This document shows positions 9,484 through 20,158 of a stretch of 64,000 nucleotides of DNA, in pieces. Numbering within the stretch: the first letter of the stretch is position 1; each line of letters opens with the position of its first letter. The stretch lies in contig PNMW01000015.1 of NCBI GenBank assembly GCA_013823855.1, positions 1 through 64,000 on the forward strand. The letters are read 5' to 3'. This stretch comes from Lysobacteraceae bacterium. Its GTDB lineage: Bacteria; Pseudomonadota; Gammaproteobacteria; Nevskiales; Nevskiaceae. The position numbers and the translations under genes are program-made. The notes under the pieces are model-generated. The model worked only from the letters and a program-made list of their open reading frames with translations. It had not been told where the DNA came from and searched no databases.

Positions 9484-11769
9484 ATGAGCGCCGTGATCGC
9501 GGTGCGCGAGCTGTGCGAGTTCGCGGCCAAGCGCGGCGATGTCGACCGCCGCTTCACGCCGGCGCCGAGTGCGGCGCAGGGCATGGCCGGCCATGTCCGC
9601 GTTGCCGGCCGGCGTGCCGGCGACTACGAACGCGAGATCACGCTGCACGGCGAGATCGGCGGCCTGACCATCCGCGGCCGGGCCGACGGCTACGACCCGC
9701 AGCTGCACCGGCTGGAGGAGATCAAGACCCATCGCGGCGATGTTGCGCGGATTCCCGACAACCACCGCCATCTGCACTGGGCGCAGCTCAAGGTCTACGG
9801 CGCGCTGTTCTGCGCCGCGCGCGGCTGCGCGGAGATCGCGCTGGCGCTGGTCTACTTCAATGTCGACGACGAGGCCGAGACGGTGCTCGACAGCACCGCC
9901 ACCGGCGAGGAGCTGACCGCCTGGGTCGCGGCGCTGGCCGCGGACTATCGGGCCTGGGCGGCGCAGGAGGCCGCACATCGCGCGCGCCGCAATGTCGCGA
10001 TCGACGCGCTGCGCTTCCCGCATGCCGCGTTCAACGCCGGCCAGCGCGGCCTTGCGAATGCGGTGTTCCGTGCCGCCCGCCACGGCACGGCGCTGATGGC
10101 GCAGGCGCCGACCGGCATCGGCAAGACCGTCGGCACGCTGTTTCCGGCGCTGAAGGCGATGGCCCATGCGCCGATCGACAAAATCTATTTCCTCACCGCG
10201 AAATCGCCGGGCCGGCAGGTGGCGCTCGACGCGCTGGCGCTGATCCGGCCGGCCGATGGCGAGCCGGCGCTGCGGGTGCTGGAACTGCTGTCGCGCGACA
10301 AGAGCTGCGTCAATCCGGACAAGCGCTGCAACGGCGATTCCTGCCCGCTGGCCAAAGGCTTCTACGACCGCCTGCCGGCGGCCCGCGCGGCGGCGGTCGA
10401 AGTGTCGCCGCTGACCCAGGACAGCCTGCGCGAGGTCGCCGCCCGGCACGTGGTCTGCCCGTACTACCTCGGCCAGGAGATGGTCCGCTGGGCCGATGTC
10501 GTGGTCGGCGACTACAACTATTTCTTCGACGGCAGCGCGATTCTCTCCGCGCTGCAGCTGCTCAACGAATGGCAGGTGACGGTGCTGGTCGACGAGGCCC
10601 ACAACCTCGTCGATCGCGCCCGCGACATGTATTCACTGAGCCTGGACGAGGACGCGCTGCGCGCCGCGATCCGGGTTGCGCCCGGCAGTCTGAAGCCGTC
10701 GTTGCGGCGGGTCGGCAAGGCGCTGTCCGATCTCGCCAACGGCGAGGCCTTTGTCGGCGATGCGCGCTACGCGGTGCTCGACGGCGTGCCGGAAGGGCTC
10801 GGTGGCGCGCTGTCGGAGTTCATCGGCAATGCCAGCCGGCTGCTCGCAGAATCGCGCGACGAGTTCGCCGCCGACCTGCAGCAGTTCTACTTCGATGCGA
10901 TCGGCTACACCCGGCTGGCCGAGGTGTTCGGCAGCCATTCGATGATCGACGTGACGCTGGACGAGCCGGACACGACGCGGCTGGCGATCCGCAACATCGT
11001 GCCGGCGCCGTTCCTGAGGCCGCGCTTCGAAGCCGCGCACGGCGCGGTGATCTTCTCGGCGACCTTGAACCCGCCGGCCTACTACCGTGACCTGCTCGGT
11101 CTGCCGGACGCGGCCCCGTGGCTCGACGTGCCGTCGCCGTTCGCAGCGGAGCAGCTGACCGTGCGGATCGCCCGCCATGTCTCGACCCGCTTCGATCGCC
11201 GCGAAGCCTCGCTGGCGCCGATCGTCGAGCTGATCGCCGCGCAATACGCCGCGCAGCCCGGCAACTATCTGGCGTTCTTTTCCAGCTTCGACTACCTCGA
11301 ACGAACGCTGGCCAGCCTGCGCGCGGCGCACCCCGAACTGCCGGTCTGGGCGCAGGCGCGGCGGATGGACGAAGCCGCCCGCCATGCCTTTCTCGACCGC
11401 TTTGCCGCGAGCGGGCAGGGCATCGGCTTCGCGGTGCTCGGCGGCGTGTTCTCCGAAGGCATCGACCTGCCGGGCCAGCGGCTGATCGGCGCCTTCGTGG
11501 TCACGCTCGGCATCCCGCAGGTCAACCCGGTCAACGAGCAGATGCAGGCGCGGATGGACGCGCTGTTCGGCGCCGGCTACGAGTACACCTATCTCTATCC
11601 GGGGCTGCGCAAGGTGGTGCAGGCCGCCGGCCGGGTGATCCGCCATCGCGAGGATCGGGGCGTCGTCGTGCTGATCGATCCGCGCTACGGCCGGCCCGAC
11701 GTGCGGGCGCTGCTGCCGTCGTGGTGGTCCTTGCAGCCGGAGCGGCCGCCGGCCGCGTCACAGCGCTAG
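9484..11769 (+). CDS. ATP-dependent DNA helicase, XPD/DinG superfamily, with N-terminal PD-(D/E)XK-like domain
   Basis: Walker A APTGIGKT, VDEAHN box, CVNPDKRCNGDSC...VVCPYYL putative Fe-S cysteines, QAAGRVIRHREDRG motif VI; N-terminal GRADGYD...LEEIKTH nuclease-like motif. Confidence 0.85.
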   Translation: MSAVIAVRELCEFAAKRGDVDRRFTPAPSAAQGMAGHVRVAGRRAGDYEREITLHGEIGGLTIRGRADGYDPQLHRLEEIKTHRGDVARIPDNHRHLHWAQLKVYGALFCAARGCAEIALALVYFNVDDEAETVLDSTATGEELTAWVAALAADYRAWAAQEAAHRARRNVAIDALRFPHAAFNAGQRGLANAVFRAARHGTALMAQAPTGIGKTVGTLFPALKAMAHAPIDKIYFLTAKSPGRQVALDALALIRPADGEPALRVLELLSRDKSCVNPDKRCNGDSCPLAKGFYDRLPAARAAAVEVSPLTQDSLREVAARHVVCPYYLGQEMVRWADVVVGDYNYFFDGSAILSALQLLNEWQVTVLVDEAHNLVDRARDMYSLSLDEDALRAAIRVAPGSLKPSLRRVGKALSDLANGEAFVGDARYAVLDGVPEGLGGALSEFIGNASRLLAESRDEFAADLQQFYFDAIGYTRLAEVFGSHSMIDVTLDEPDTTRLAIRNIVPAPFLRPRFEAAHGAVIFSATLNPPAYYRDLLGLPDAAPWLDVPSPFAAEQLTVRIARHVSTRFDRREASLAPIVELIAAQYAAQPGNYLAFFSSFDYLERTLASLRAAHPELPVWAQARRMDEAARHAFLDRFAASGQGIGFAVLGGVFSEGIDLPGQRLIGAFVVTLGIPQVNPVNEQMQARMDALFGAGYEYTYLYPGLRKVVQAAGRVIRHREDRGVVVLIDPRYGRPDVRALLPSWWSLQPERPPAASQR

Positions 11770-12723
11770 CTGGCTCTCGAAGCCGCGCTCGGCGCCGGTC
11801 AGCGGATCGATGAAGCGGAGGCTCCGCGCCAGCAGCTTCAGCGGCCGCGTGTAGTCGTCGACGGCATCGTCGAGCAGCGCCGGATACCAGAGGTCGTTGA
11901 CGATCGGCATGCCGAGCGCGGCCATGTGCACGCGCAGCTGGTGCTTGCGGCCGGTCAGCGGCGTCAGGCGATAGCGGCTGATCGCGCCGAGCGTCCCGAT
12001 CCGCTCGATCCGCGTTTCGGTGTTCGGCGTGCCGTCGACCTCGGTCATCCGGAAGAATGGCGCACTGCCGACCAGACGGCTGCGACGGGTCAGCGGGAAC
12101 GCCAGCGCGGTGCGGGTCGGCGCCAGCGCCTCGTAGGTCTTGTCGATCCGCCGCTCGGCGAACAGCGCGCTGTACGCACCACGGGTCGCAGGATTGACCG
12201 AGAACAGCACCAGGCCTGCGGTGGCGCGATCGAGCCGGTGCAGCGGAATCAGATCGTCGAGCCCGGTCTGCTGCTTGAGCCGCACCAGCAGCGTTTCGCG
12301 CAGGAAGCGGCCGGACGGAATCGTCGGCAGGAAGTGCGGCTTGTCGGCGACCAGCAGATGGTCGTCGCGATGCAGGATCGTCGCCGCGAACGGAATCGGC
12401 GGCTCCTCGGGCAGATCGCGGTAATAGTGGATCAGCCGGCCGGCGCGGTAGGGCGCTGTGGTGCCGAGCACGCTGCCGTCGGCGTCGTGGACGCGGCCGG
12501 CCTGCATCCGCGCTTCCCAGGTGGCGCGCGGAATCCCGGCGAAGCGCTGGCACAGGAAGTCGAGCAGCCACGGCCAGTCACCTGGCGGCAGGCGCACGCT
12601 GCTGGCGCCGATGCCATCGACGGTCGGCGGGCGGACAGTGCTGGCGGAGGACGCGTTCACGGCGGCGATTGTGAGCTTTTCCCGCCACGCGGATCGGTGA
12701 TCGCGAAGATAATAGGGAACCAT
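11758..12723 (-). CDS. RluA-family pseudouridine synthase
   Basis: PLHRLDRATAGLVLFS catalytic motif; TGRKHQLRVHMAALGMPIVND. Its 3' end overlaps the convergent helicase gene by 12 nt. Confidence 0.9.
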   Translation of the reverse strand: MVPYYLRDHRSAWREKLTIAAVNASSASTVRPPTVDGIGASSVRLPPGDWPWLLDFLCQRFAGIPRATWEARMQAGRVHDADGSVLGTTAPYRAGRLIHYYRDLPEEPPIPFAATILHRDDHLLVADKPHFLPTIPSGRFLRETLLVRLKQQTGLDDLIPLHRLDRATAGLVLFSVNPATRGAYSALFAERRIDKTYEALAPTRTALAFPLTRRSRLVGSAPFFRMTEVDGTPNTETRIERIGTLGAISRYRLTPLTGRKHQLRVHMAALGMPIVNDLWYPALLDDAVDDYTRPLKLLARSLRFIDPLTGAERGFESQLAL

Positions 12724-12752
12724 ACTTTATTGCCCTTCACGGTGCCGTCGAC

Positions 12753-13760
12753 ATGTTGCGCAAATCGGTCCTGCTGTCCGGCGCGATCACGCTGGCGATC
12801 GCCGCGATCGCTTTCGTGGTGCTGCACGAGTCGCCGGAAGCGCGGCTGCGGCGCCTGCAGCAGCAGTACGACGCGGTGGCCGCCGAACTCGGCACGGTCT
12901 GCCCTTACGCGGCACCCGGGGATCAGGCGGCGTTCGACCGCTGCCGTCACGCCTTGTTCGGCGCGTCGCAGCTGCGCGCCGCGCTGCCGGAGCGGATGCT
13001 CTGGGGCCGCGCCCGCGGCAAGCCGCTGAAGGACACGCCGCTGACCGAGTTCGCGCCGGATGTCTATGCCGGGCTGTACGCGCCGCTGTTCATGTTCGAA
13101 GGCCGCGCCGAGGTCGCTTACGACGAAGGCGAGCGGCTCTACAGGGCGACCTTGCCGGTACGTTTCCGCAACCGGCTGGCGCCCGGCCAGTTTCCGTATC
13201 CGTTCTGGCACGACACGACCAAGTGGGGCGCCTATCAGTCGGCGACCGCGCTGGTGTTCTATCTCCGCGCGAACGACGGCCGGATCAAGGTCGCCCAGTT
13301 CCAGCCGGGGGTCGTCGATGCGCAACTGGCGGCGCGGGTCGAGGCCGATGTCGCTGCCTTCGACGGCCAGTGGCTGTGGACCGATGCCGCCGGCCGCACG
13401 CAGCCGCAGGTGACGCTGTTCGACGGTCTCTATGACCCGGCCAATCCGCACCTGCCGCGGATCGACAGCGCCTACCGCGCGCTGGCGCTGGAACTGCGCG
13501 AGGGCGAGTGCAACGACTGCCACGTGCCGCGCAATCCGAAGAAGATCGAGCGGCTGGTGCTGCTGCAGACAACGGCCCACGCCGCGGGCGAGATCAAGCG
13601 GATTCTCCATTCGGTGCGCGGCGGCGACATGCCGGAAGACGAGGACGGCCACGCAAAGCCGCTGCCGCCGGCCGTGAAGGCGCGGCTGCTGGCCAAGGCC
13701 GAAGCCTTCGACGCGGTGCTGACCGAGGCGCGGGCCTGGGAAGCGGCGCAGGCACGCTGA
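12753..13760 (+). CDS. Putative c-type haem protein (single CxxCH), membrane-anchored or exported
   Basis: N-terminal hydrophobic segment; GECNDCHVPRNPKK haem-binding motif. Confidence 0.65.
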   Translation: MLRKSVLLSGAITLAIAAIAFVVLHESPEARLRRLQQQYDAVAAELGTVCPYAAPGDQAAFDRCRHALFGASQLRAALPERMLWGRARGKPLKDTPLTEFAPDVYAGLYAPLFMFEGRAEVAYDEGERLYRATLPVRFRNRLAPGQFPYPFWHDTTKWGAYQSATALVFYLRANDGRIKVAQFQPGVVDAQLAARVEADVAAFDGQWLWTDAAGRTQPQVTLFDGLYDPANPHLPRIDSAYRALALELREGECNDCHVPRNPKKIERLVLLQTTAHAAGEIKRILHSVRGGDMPEDEDGHAKPLPPAVKARLLAKAEAFDAVLTEARAWEAAQAR

Positions 13761-13812
13761 CCGGATCGGTATCCGCCGCGGGCAGTCCCGGCGCGTGGCG
13801 AATCGCACCTGA

Positions 13813-14138
13813 ATGGCGGGCGTTCGGACCTCCTCCATTCGCCGCGAGGGTTGGCGGCTGCGGCTGTCGGTCGGCCAGACCGGCGATGCCGCAGCGGCCG
13901 GCGAGGTCTGGCTGCTCAGTTCGATCGCGACCGAGCAACCACGATCCGCAGCGGCGAGAACGCCGGCAAGCGGATCGTCTACCCGAACGTGATGCGCTCG
14001 TTCTGCAAGCTGGCCGACGGGTCGAACCAGCCACTGGACCTCGACGCGGCCTTGTCCGACGACGAGCGCGGCGAGCAGCTGGCGCTGCTGGTGCAGGCGC
14101 GCGGCGGCCCGGTCTGGACGGTGGTGGCCACCGACTGA
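13813..14138 (+). pseudogene. Frameshifted C-terminal remnant of a DUF1223-like protein
   Basis: REGWRLRLSVGQTGDAAAAGEVWLLS in one frame continues as FDRDRATTIRSGENAGKRIVYPNVMRSF...GPVWTVVATD in another, with a frame change near 13917-13925; no N-terminal part upstream. Confidence 0.5.
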
Positions 14139-14481
14139 TCCGGCATCGTCGGCGGCTCGGGGTCTGATCGGGGGCTGATGGAGGCTGACCCCGATCTCGC
14201 TGGGGCGGGGGTGGGAAATCAGCTGTGTTGCCAGACGGCCGCCGCAACGCGACTTCGGCGGAAATCAGCCCTGCGGCGCCGTCCATTCGCCGCAGTACGG
14301 ATCGGTGCCGGCCGCACTGCAGCATCCGCCACGCGGGGAAATATCAAGTGGGTTCAGAGGCTTGACTGCGCGGTGCAGCGTCATCGCGTTGACAGCCGGG
14401 CAGGGCTGTGAGTTCATACAAAACAGTCCGGACCGTATGTAACTTCGATTACCGTGCCGGCCCTGACCGAACCCCAACACC

Positions 14482-15648
<1,167 letters not shown>

Positions 15649-15667
15649 TCGGGCGCAACGTCTCGAC

Positions 15668-16828
15668 ATGAGTGGATCGACGCGCTGGTGGGAGCAGCTC
15701 CCGCACGACTACTACCAGCGCGTCGACGAGACCGACATCGACGCCGCGCACCGCTTCAAGGTGCGCGGCTCGGCGGTCGCCGACCGGGTGCTGCGCACCG
15801 GCCTCGGCACCCTGGTGTCGGCAGCGATGGCACCCGGGATGGCGCTCAGCAGCGGCGTCGCCCGCGAACGCGACGTGCTGCGCTGGTATCAGGACTGCGC
15901 CGATCGCGCGGCACTGGACGAGGTATTCGTCGCGCCGCCGGCGCAGGTGCCGATCGATGAACGGCCGCCGGGCCTGCTGGACTGGAAACCGGCCGGCATC
16001 CCGGTGCGGCGCTGGGCCTTCGATTCACCGTTCCAGACCTTGAATCCGGCGCTGAGCGCGCCTTATGCGAGATCCGGCCGCAATCGCCGGGCCCATGCGC
16101 TGCACCTGCATCACCCGGCTGGCCCGCGCAAGACGCTGATCTGGCTGCACGGCTTCACGCTCGACAGCTACCGGATCAACGGCATCGGCTTCGCGCTGCC
16201 GTGGCTGTGGAAAATGGGCTACGACATCCTGATGGTGACCCTGCCGTTTCACGGCGAGCGCGCCGAACGCTGGCATCCGTTCAGCGGCTACGGCTATTTC
16301 GCTGGCGGCATGGCCCATTCCAACGAAGCGATGCTGCATGCGGTGCACGACATCCGCATCTTCGTCGATCACCTGCTCGATGCCGGCGCGCCAGCGGTCG
16401 GCATCTCCGGCCTCAGCCTCGGTGGCTACCTGAGCGCCGTGCTGGCCTCGGTCGACGCCAGGCTCAAGTTCGCGATTCCCAATTCGCCGCTGGTGGTGCC
16501 GATCGACATGGCGCTACAGTGGCAGCCGCTCGGTCCGCTGCTGCGCTTCCTGCAGTGGCGCGACGGCTTCGGCATCGGCGAGATGCGTCACGGCATGGCA
16601 CTGCACAGCCCGCTGAGCTGGCAGCCGCTGATCGCGCCGGAGCGGCTGCTGATCATTGGCGGCGCCGGTGACCGCTTCACCGCGCCGAGCTTCGTCAACC
16701 TGCTGCACCGGCACTGGGCCGGCTCACGGCTGCACTGGTTTCCGGGCAATCATGTCGTGCACCTGCAGCAGGGCCGGTACCTGCGCCTGATGAAACGCTT
16801 CATGGATCACGCCACCGCCGATGTCTGA
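15668..16828 (+). CDS. Alpha/beta hydrolase family protein
   Basis: TLIWLHGFTLDSYR, GISGLSLGGYLSAV nucleophile elbow, WFPGNHVVHL. Confidence 0.8.
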   Translation: MSGSTRWWEQLPHDYYQRVDETDIDAAHRFKVRGSAVADRVLRTGLGTLVSAAMAPGMALSSGVARERDVLRWYQDCADRAALDEVFVAPPAQVPIDERPPGLLDWKPAGIPVRRWAFDSPFQTLNPALSAPYARSGRNRRAHALHLHHPAGPRKTLIWLHGFTLDSYRINGIGFALPWLWKMGYDILMVTLPFHGERAERWHPFSGYGYFAGGMAHSNEAMLHAVHDIRIFVDHLLDAGAPAVGISGLSLGGYLSAVLASVDARLKFAIPNSPLVVPIDMALQWQPLGPLLRFLQWRDGFGIGEMRHGMALHSPLSWQPLIAPERLLIIGGAGDRFTAPSFVNLLHRHWAGSRLHWFPGNHVVHLQQGRYLRLMKRFMDHATADV

Positions 16829-18038
16829 ACTTCCGATCGACGAACTGCCGGACGCGCCGCGTCGTGGCGTGCTGCAACTGAACGGACGGATCGCCGACAC
16901 CATCGCCAACGGCTTCGACTGGCTGTTCCGCCGCGAACGGCTGATCCAGTCCGGCCGGACCCATTTCAAGCTGGTGCTCGACGGCGAGCTGATGTCGGTG
17001 CGCCGCTACGACGCGCCCGACGAAAGCTTCATCGATCTTCCCGATGGCGACCGTCTGGCCGTCAATCGCCAGCCGCATGCGGTGCCGCTGGTGCTGGTGC
17101 CGCCACTTGGCGTCACCTCGGACACCTTCGACCTGATGCCGTCGCGCTCGCTGGCCCGCTACATGGCGGCGCGCGGCTTTCGGACCTATCTGATCGACTG
17201 GGGGCGGCCGACGCCAGCGCACGCCAGCCTCGGCCTGGTCGACTACGTCGATCACATGATGGGCGAGGCCTTGACGGCGATCCGCCGCGACAGCGGTGCG
17301 CAGGACGTCAGCCTGTTCGGCTGGTGCATGGGCGGGCTGCTGAGCCTGATGCACGCCGGTCTCACGCAGGATCGCCATATCCGCAACCTGGTCACCGTTG
17401 CCAGCCCGATCGATTTGCGCGGCGGTGGCGTGGTCGCCGGCATCGCCGGTGCGCTCGATGCACCGGCGCGGCTGGTGCGCAAGTACAGCGACTTCCGGCT
17501 GATGGGGGTCGATCCGCAGAAGCTGACCATTCCCGGCTGGCTGCTGGCGCTCGGCTTCAAGATGACCAATCCGATCGCCAGCATCACCACCTACTGGGAT
17601 CTGATGACCCAGCTCTGGGATCGCGAATTCGTCGAGAAGCATTCGACGACTTCGAACTACCTGAACCGGATGCTGATCTACCCGGGTGGCGTGGTCCGCG
17701 ACATGCTGCTGCGGATGGCGATCGACAACGAACTGGCGACCGGCCGCATCCGGATCGACGCGCGCACCGCCGAAGTCGGCAGGATCAAGGCCTCGGCGCT
17801 GGTGTTCGCCGGCGACCGCGACACCATCGTCGCGCCGCGGATCGCGCGGCGGATCGTCGACCTGCTGCCGACCCGGGACAAGGCCTGGCGGCTGGCCCCG
17901 GGCGGCCACATGGGCGTCGTGCTCGGCAGCACCGCCGCGAAGGAAGTCTGGGGGCCGGCGGCCGACTGGCTGGCCGAGCGTTCGCAGCCGAAAGCGCCGC
18001 GCAAGCGCGCCGGGACCCGTAAGCCGAAGGCCGGGTAG
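16821..18038 (+). CDS. PHA synthase (PhaC)-like alpha/beta hydrolase
   Basis: VSLFGWCMGGLLSLMHAG (G-x-C-x-G lipase-like box), PLVLVPPLGVTSDTFDLMP, LIDWGRPTPAH, APGGHMGVVLG; overlaps the upstream gene by 8 nt. Confidence 0.8.
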   Translation: MSELPIDELPDAPRRGVLQLNGRIADTIANGFDWLFRRERLIQSGRTHFKLVLDGELMSVRRYDAPDESFIDLPDGDRLAVNRQPHAVPLVLVPPLGVTSDTFDLMPSRSLARYMAARGFRTYLIDWGRPTPAHASLGLVDYVDHMMGEALTAIRRDSGAQDVSLFGWCMGGLLSLMHAGLTQDRHIRNLVTVASPIDLRGGGVVAGIAGALDAPARLVRKYSDFRLMGVDPQKLTIPGWLLALGFKMTNPIASITTYWDLMTQLWDREFVEKHSTTSNYLNRMLIYPGGVVRDMLLRMAIDNELATGRIRIDARTAEVGRIKASALVFAGDRDTIVAPRIARRIVDLLPTRDKAWRLAPGGHMGVVLGSTAAKEVWGPAADWLAERSQPKAPRKRAGTRKPKAG

Positions 18039-18056
18039 GCCCGCGGGAACGCCGAC

Positions 18057-19016
18057 TTACCGCGGTCTTGCCGATGCCGCCAGCACGGCGGAAATCGCGG
18101 CGATGTCGTTCAGCGTCCGCACCGCGACGAACAGCGCCTCGGCCTCCGGGTAGCTGCGGCCCAGCCAGACCAGCCACTGCTTGAGCAGGCCCGGCGCATG
18201 GCGCGGGGTGGCGACGCCAGCGCGGACGATGTCCCAGTAGCGCTGCAGCATCGGCTGGATCTCGGCCCAGCCCATCGCCGTGACCTCGCGACCATCGCGG
18301 ACGGCGGCGATCTGCCGGGCCAGATCGGGGCGGGCGATCATGCCGCGGCCGAGCATCACGTCGTCCACGCCACTGACGGCGCGGCAGCGCTGCCAGTCCT
18401 CGACCGTCCAGACCTCGCCGTTGGCGAACACCGGCACCTTGACCGCGTCGCGGATGCCGCCGATCCGCTCCCAGTAGGCCGGCGGCTTGTAGCCGTCGAC
18501 CTTGGTGCGGGCGTGGACGACGATCGAGGCCGCGCCGCCATCGGCCAGCGCCTGGGCGCAGGTTTCGGCGTCATCGGCATGGTCGAAGCCGAGGCGCATC
18601 TTGGCAGTCACCGGAATGTCCGGCGGCAAGGCGCGGCGCACCGCGGAGACGATCGCGTGCAGCAATTCAGGCTCCTTCAGCAGCACCGCGCCGCCCCTGG
18701 ACTTGTTGACCGTCTTCGCCGGGCAGCCGAAATTCAGGTCGATCGCCGGTGCGCCGAGCGTCGCCGCGAACGCGGCGTTGTCGGCGACGCAGGACGGATC
18801 GGAGCCGAGGAGCTGCACGCGCATCGGCGTGCCGGACGGGGTGCGCGACCCGCGTTGCAGTTCCGGCGCCAGCTTCAGGAAGCAGTGCGCCGGCAGCAGG
18901 GTCTGGTTGATGCGGACGAATTCGGAGACGCACCAGTCGATGCCGCCGACCTCGGTCAGCAGGCTGCGCAGGGTTTCGTCGATGAGACCTTCCATCGGCG
19001 CGAGCGCGAGTTGCAT
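18057..19016 (-). CDS. dusC: tRNA-dihydrouridine synthase, DusC-like
   Basis: [75 protein letters not shown]. Confidence 0.9.
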   Translation of the reverse strand: MQLALAPMEGLIDETLRSLLTEVGGIDWCVSEFVRINQTLLPAHCFLKLAPELQRGSRTPSGTPMRVQLLGSDPSCVADNAAFAATLGAPAIDLNFGCPAKTVNKSRGGAVLLKEPELLHAIVSAVRRALPPDIPVTAKMRLGFDHADDAETCAQALADGGAASIVVHARTKVDGYKPPAYWERIGGIRDAVKVPVFANGEVWTVEDWQRCRAVSGVDDVMLGRGMIARPDLARQIAAVRDGREVTAMGWAEIQPMLQRYWDIVRAGVATPRHAPGLLKQWLVWLGRSYPEAEALFVAVRTLNDIAAISAVLAASARPR

Positions 19017-19136
19017 CGGAAGCCTTCAGGGTGCGGACAGGCGCGGATGATAGGCGGTCACCCTCCCTCGCGGGAGGGCTTCCTCCGGCTTCCCCAAGCC
19101 CTGGATTCCTGTTGCGGCCTGACTGCGCCCGCTGTT

Positions 19137-19376
19137 CTAGTGGAGGCGGGCTGCGGTCGGTGCGATGCGGCTTTCGAGCGCGGCCAGCAGCGACGGCACC
19201 AGTTCGGTCAACTGGCGCGGGTCATGGCGCGCCACGAGGTGCGTCTCGCTGAGAAGTTCCGATTCGGCGCGGAACGCGGCAATGCTGATCACCCGGCCTT
19301 CGGTTGCCGATTCCAGCCAGGCCTGCAGCTGCACGCTGGCATCGACGCGGGAGGTGCCGGAGTAGAGCTTGCGCAT
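19137..19376 (-). CDS. Small hypothetical protein (79 aa)
   Basis: In-frame ATG; MRKLYSGTSRVDASVQLQAWLESATEGRVISIAAFRAESELLSETHLVARHD; no antisense competitor recognised. Confidence 0.45.
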   Translation of the reverse strand: MRKLYSGTSRVDASVQLQAWLESATEGRVISIAAFRAESELLSETHLVARHDPRQLTELVPSLLAALESRIAPTAARLH

Positions 19377-19444
19377 GGTCGGAAGAAAGCCTGCTGACGA
19401 ACGGTAGAAAAAGCATAGTTCGACGGCTTGCGACCCGACCCGGG

Positions 19445-20065
19445 TCAAGACTGCCCAGTGCTGCCGCCGACGGCGCGGACACAGAACCCGCAGATCGAGC
19501 GGATCAGCGCGTCGCGGTCCTTGACCACCTCGCGCGCCGGGCCGATCGGGCCGACCAGCGCTTCGGTGTAGGCGCCGACGATGCAGGCGGCGCTGGCGTC
19601 GAGGTTCTGCGCCGCGAACTCGCCGCCGGCCACGCCTTCGGCGAGGATGGTCCGGAACACGTCGGCGAAGCGCTTCCGCTCGCGGATGCGGGCGATGTCG
19701 ACTTCCGGATCGGCCGGTTCGGCGATGAAGGCATAGGCGAGGTTCGGCCCGTTCAGGGCACGTCGCACGAACGATTCGACCGCCGCGTGCAGCCGTTCGG
19801 TCGCGGTGCCGGGGCCGGCGCAGATGGCGTCGAGGATCTCGATTTCCAGGGTCACCGCTTCGGCCAGCACTTCGACGAACAGATCGGTCTTGGCCTTGAA
19901 GTAGCGGTAGATCACCCCGGTCGACATGCCGGCTTCGGCGGCCACTGCGCTGATCTGCGCCCCGCGCAGGCCACCGCGCGCGATCAGCACGCGAGTCGCC
20001 TCGAGGATGCGCGCGCGATTGCTGGCGAGGCGTTCCTCCATCAGCGCCGAACGTCGGTAGGCCAT
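19445..20065 (-). CDS. TetR family transcriptional regulator
   Basis: N-terminal HTH: RARILEATRVLIARGGLRGAQISAVAAEAGMSTGVIYRYFKAKTDLFVEV. Confidence 0.92.
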   Translation of the reverse strand: MAYRRSALMEERLASNRARILEATRVLIARGGLRGAQISAVAAEAGMSTGVIYRYFKAKTDLFVEVLAEAVTLEIEILDAICAGPGTATERLHAAVESFVRRALNGPNLAYAFIAEPADPEVDIARIRERKRFADVFRTILAEGVAGGEFAAQNLDASAACIVGAYTEALVGPIGPAREVVKDRDALIRSICGFCVRAVGGSTGQS

Positions 20066-20093
20066 GCGGATCAGGTAGAAGTGATTTGAAATT

Positions 20094-20121
20094 CAAGAAA
20101 TGAATTTTACTTCATTTCTTG
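20094..20121. promoter_or_regulatory. Putative TetR operator: 11-bp perfect inverted repeat
   Basis: CAAGAAATGAA-TTTTAC-TTCATTTCTTG in the divergent TetR/carboxylase intergenic region; adjacent TTGAA-A-TTCAA at 20086-20096. Confidence 0.75.
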
Positions 20122-20158
20122 TGCTAGAGTCCGCCGCAACCTGCCGCCCGGACTCGCC

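Noticed and set aside
14415-14439. CATAC...GTCCGGAC...GTATG region upstream of the acyl-CoA dehydrogenase as an operator
   Set aside because: The outer arms are not centred on the inner palindrome; too weak to claim.
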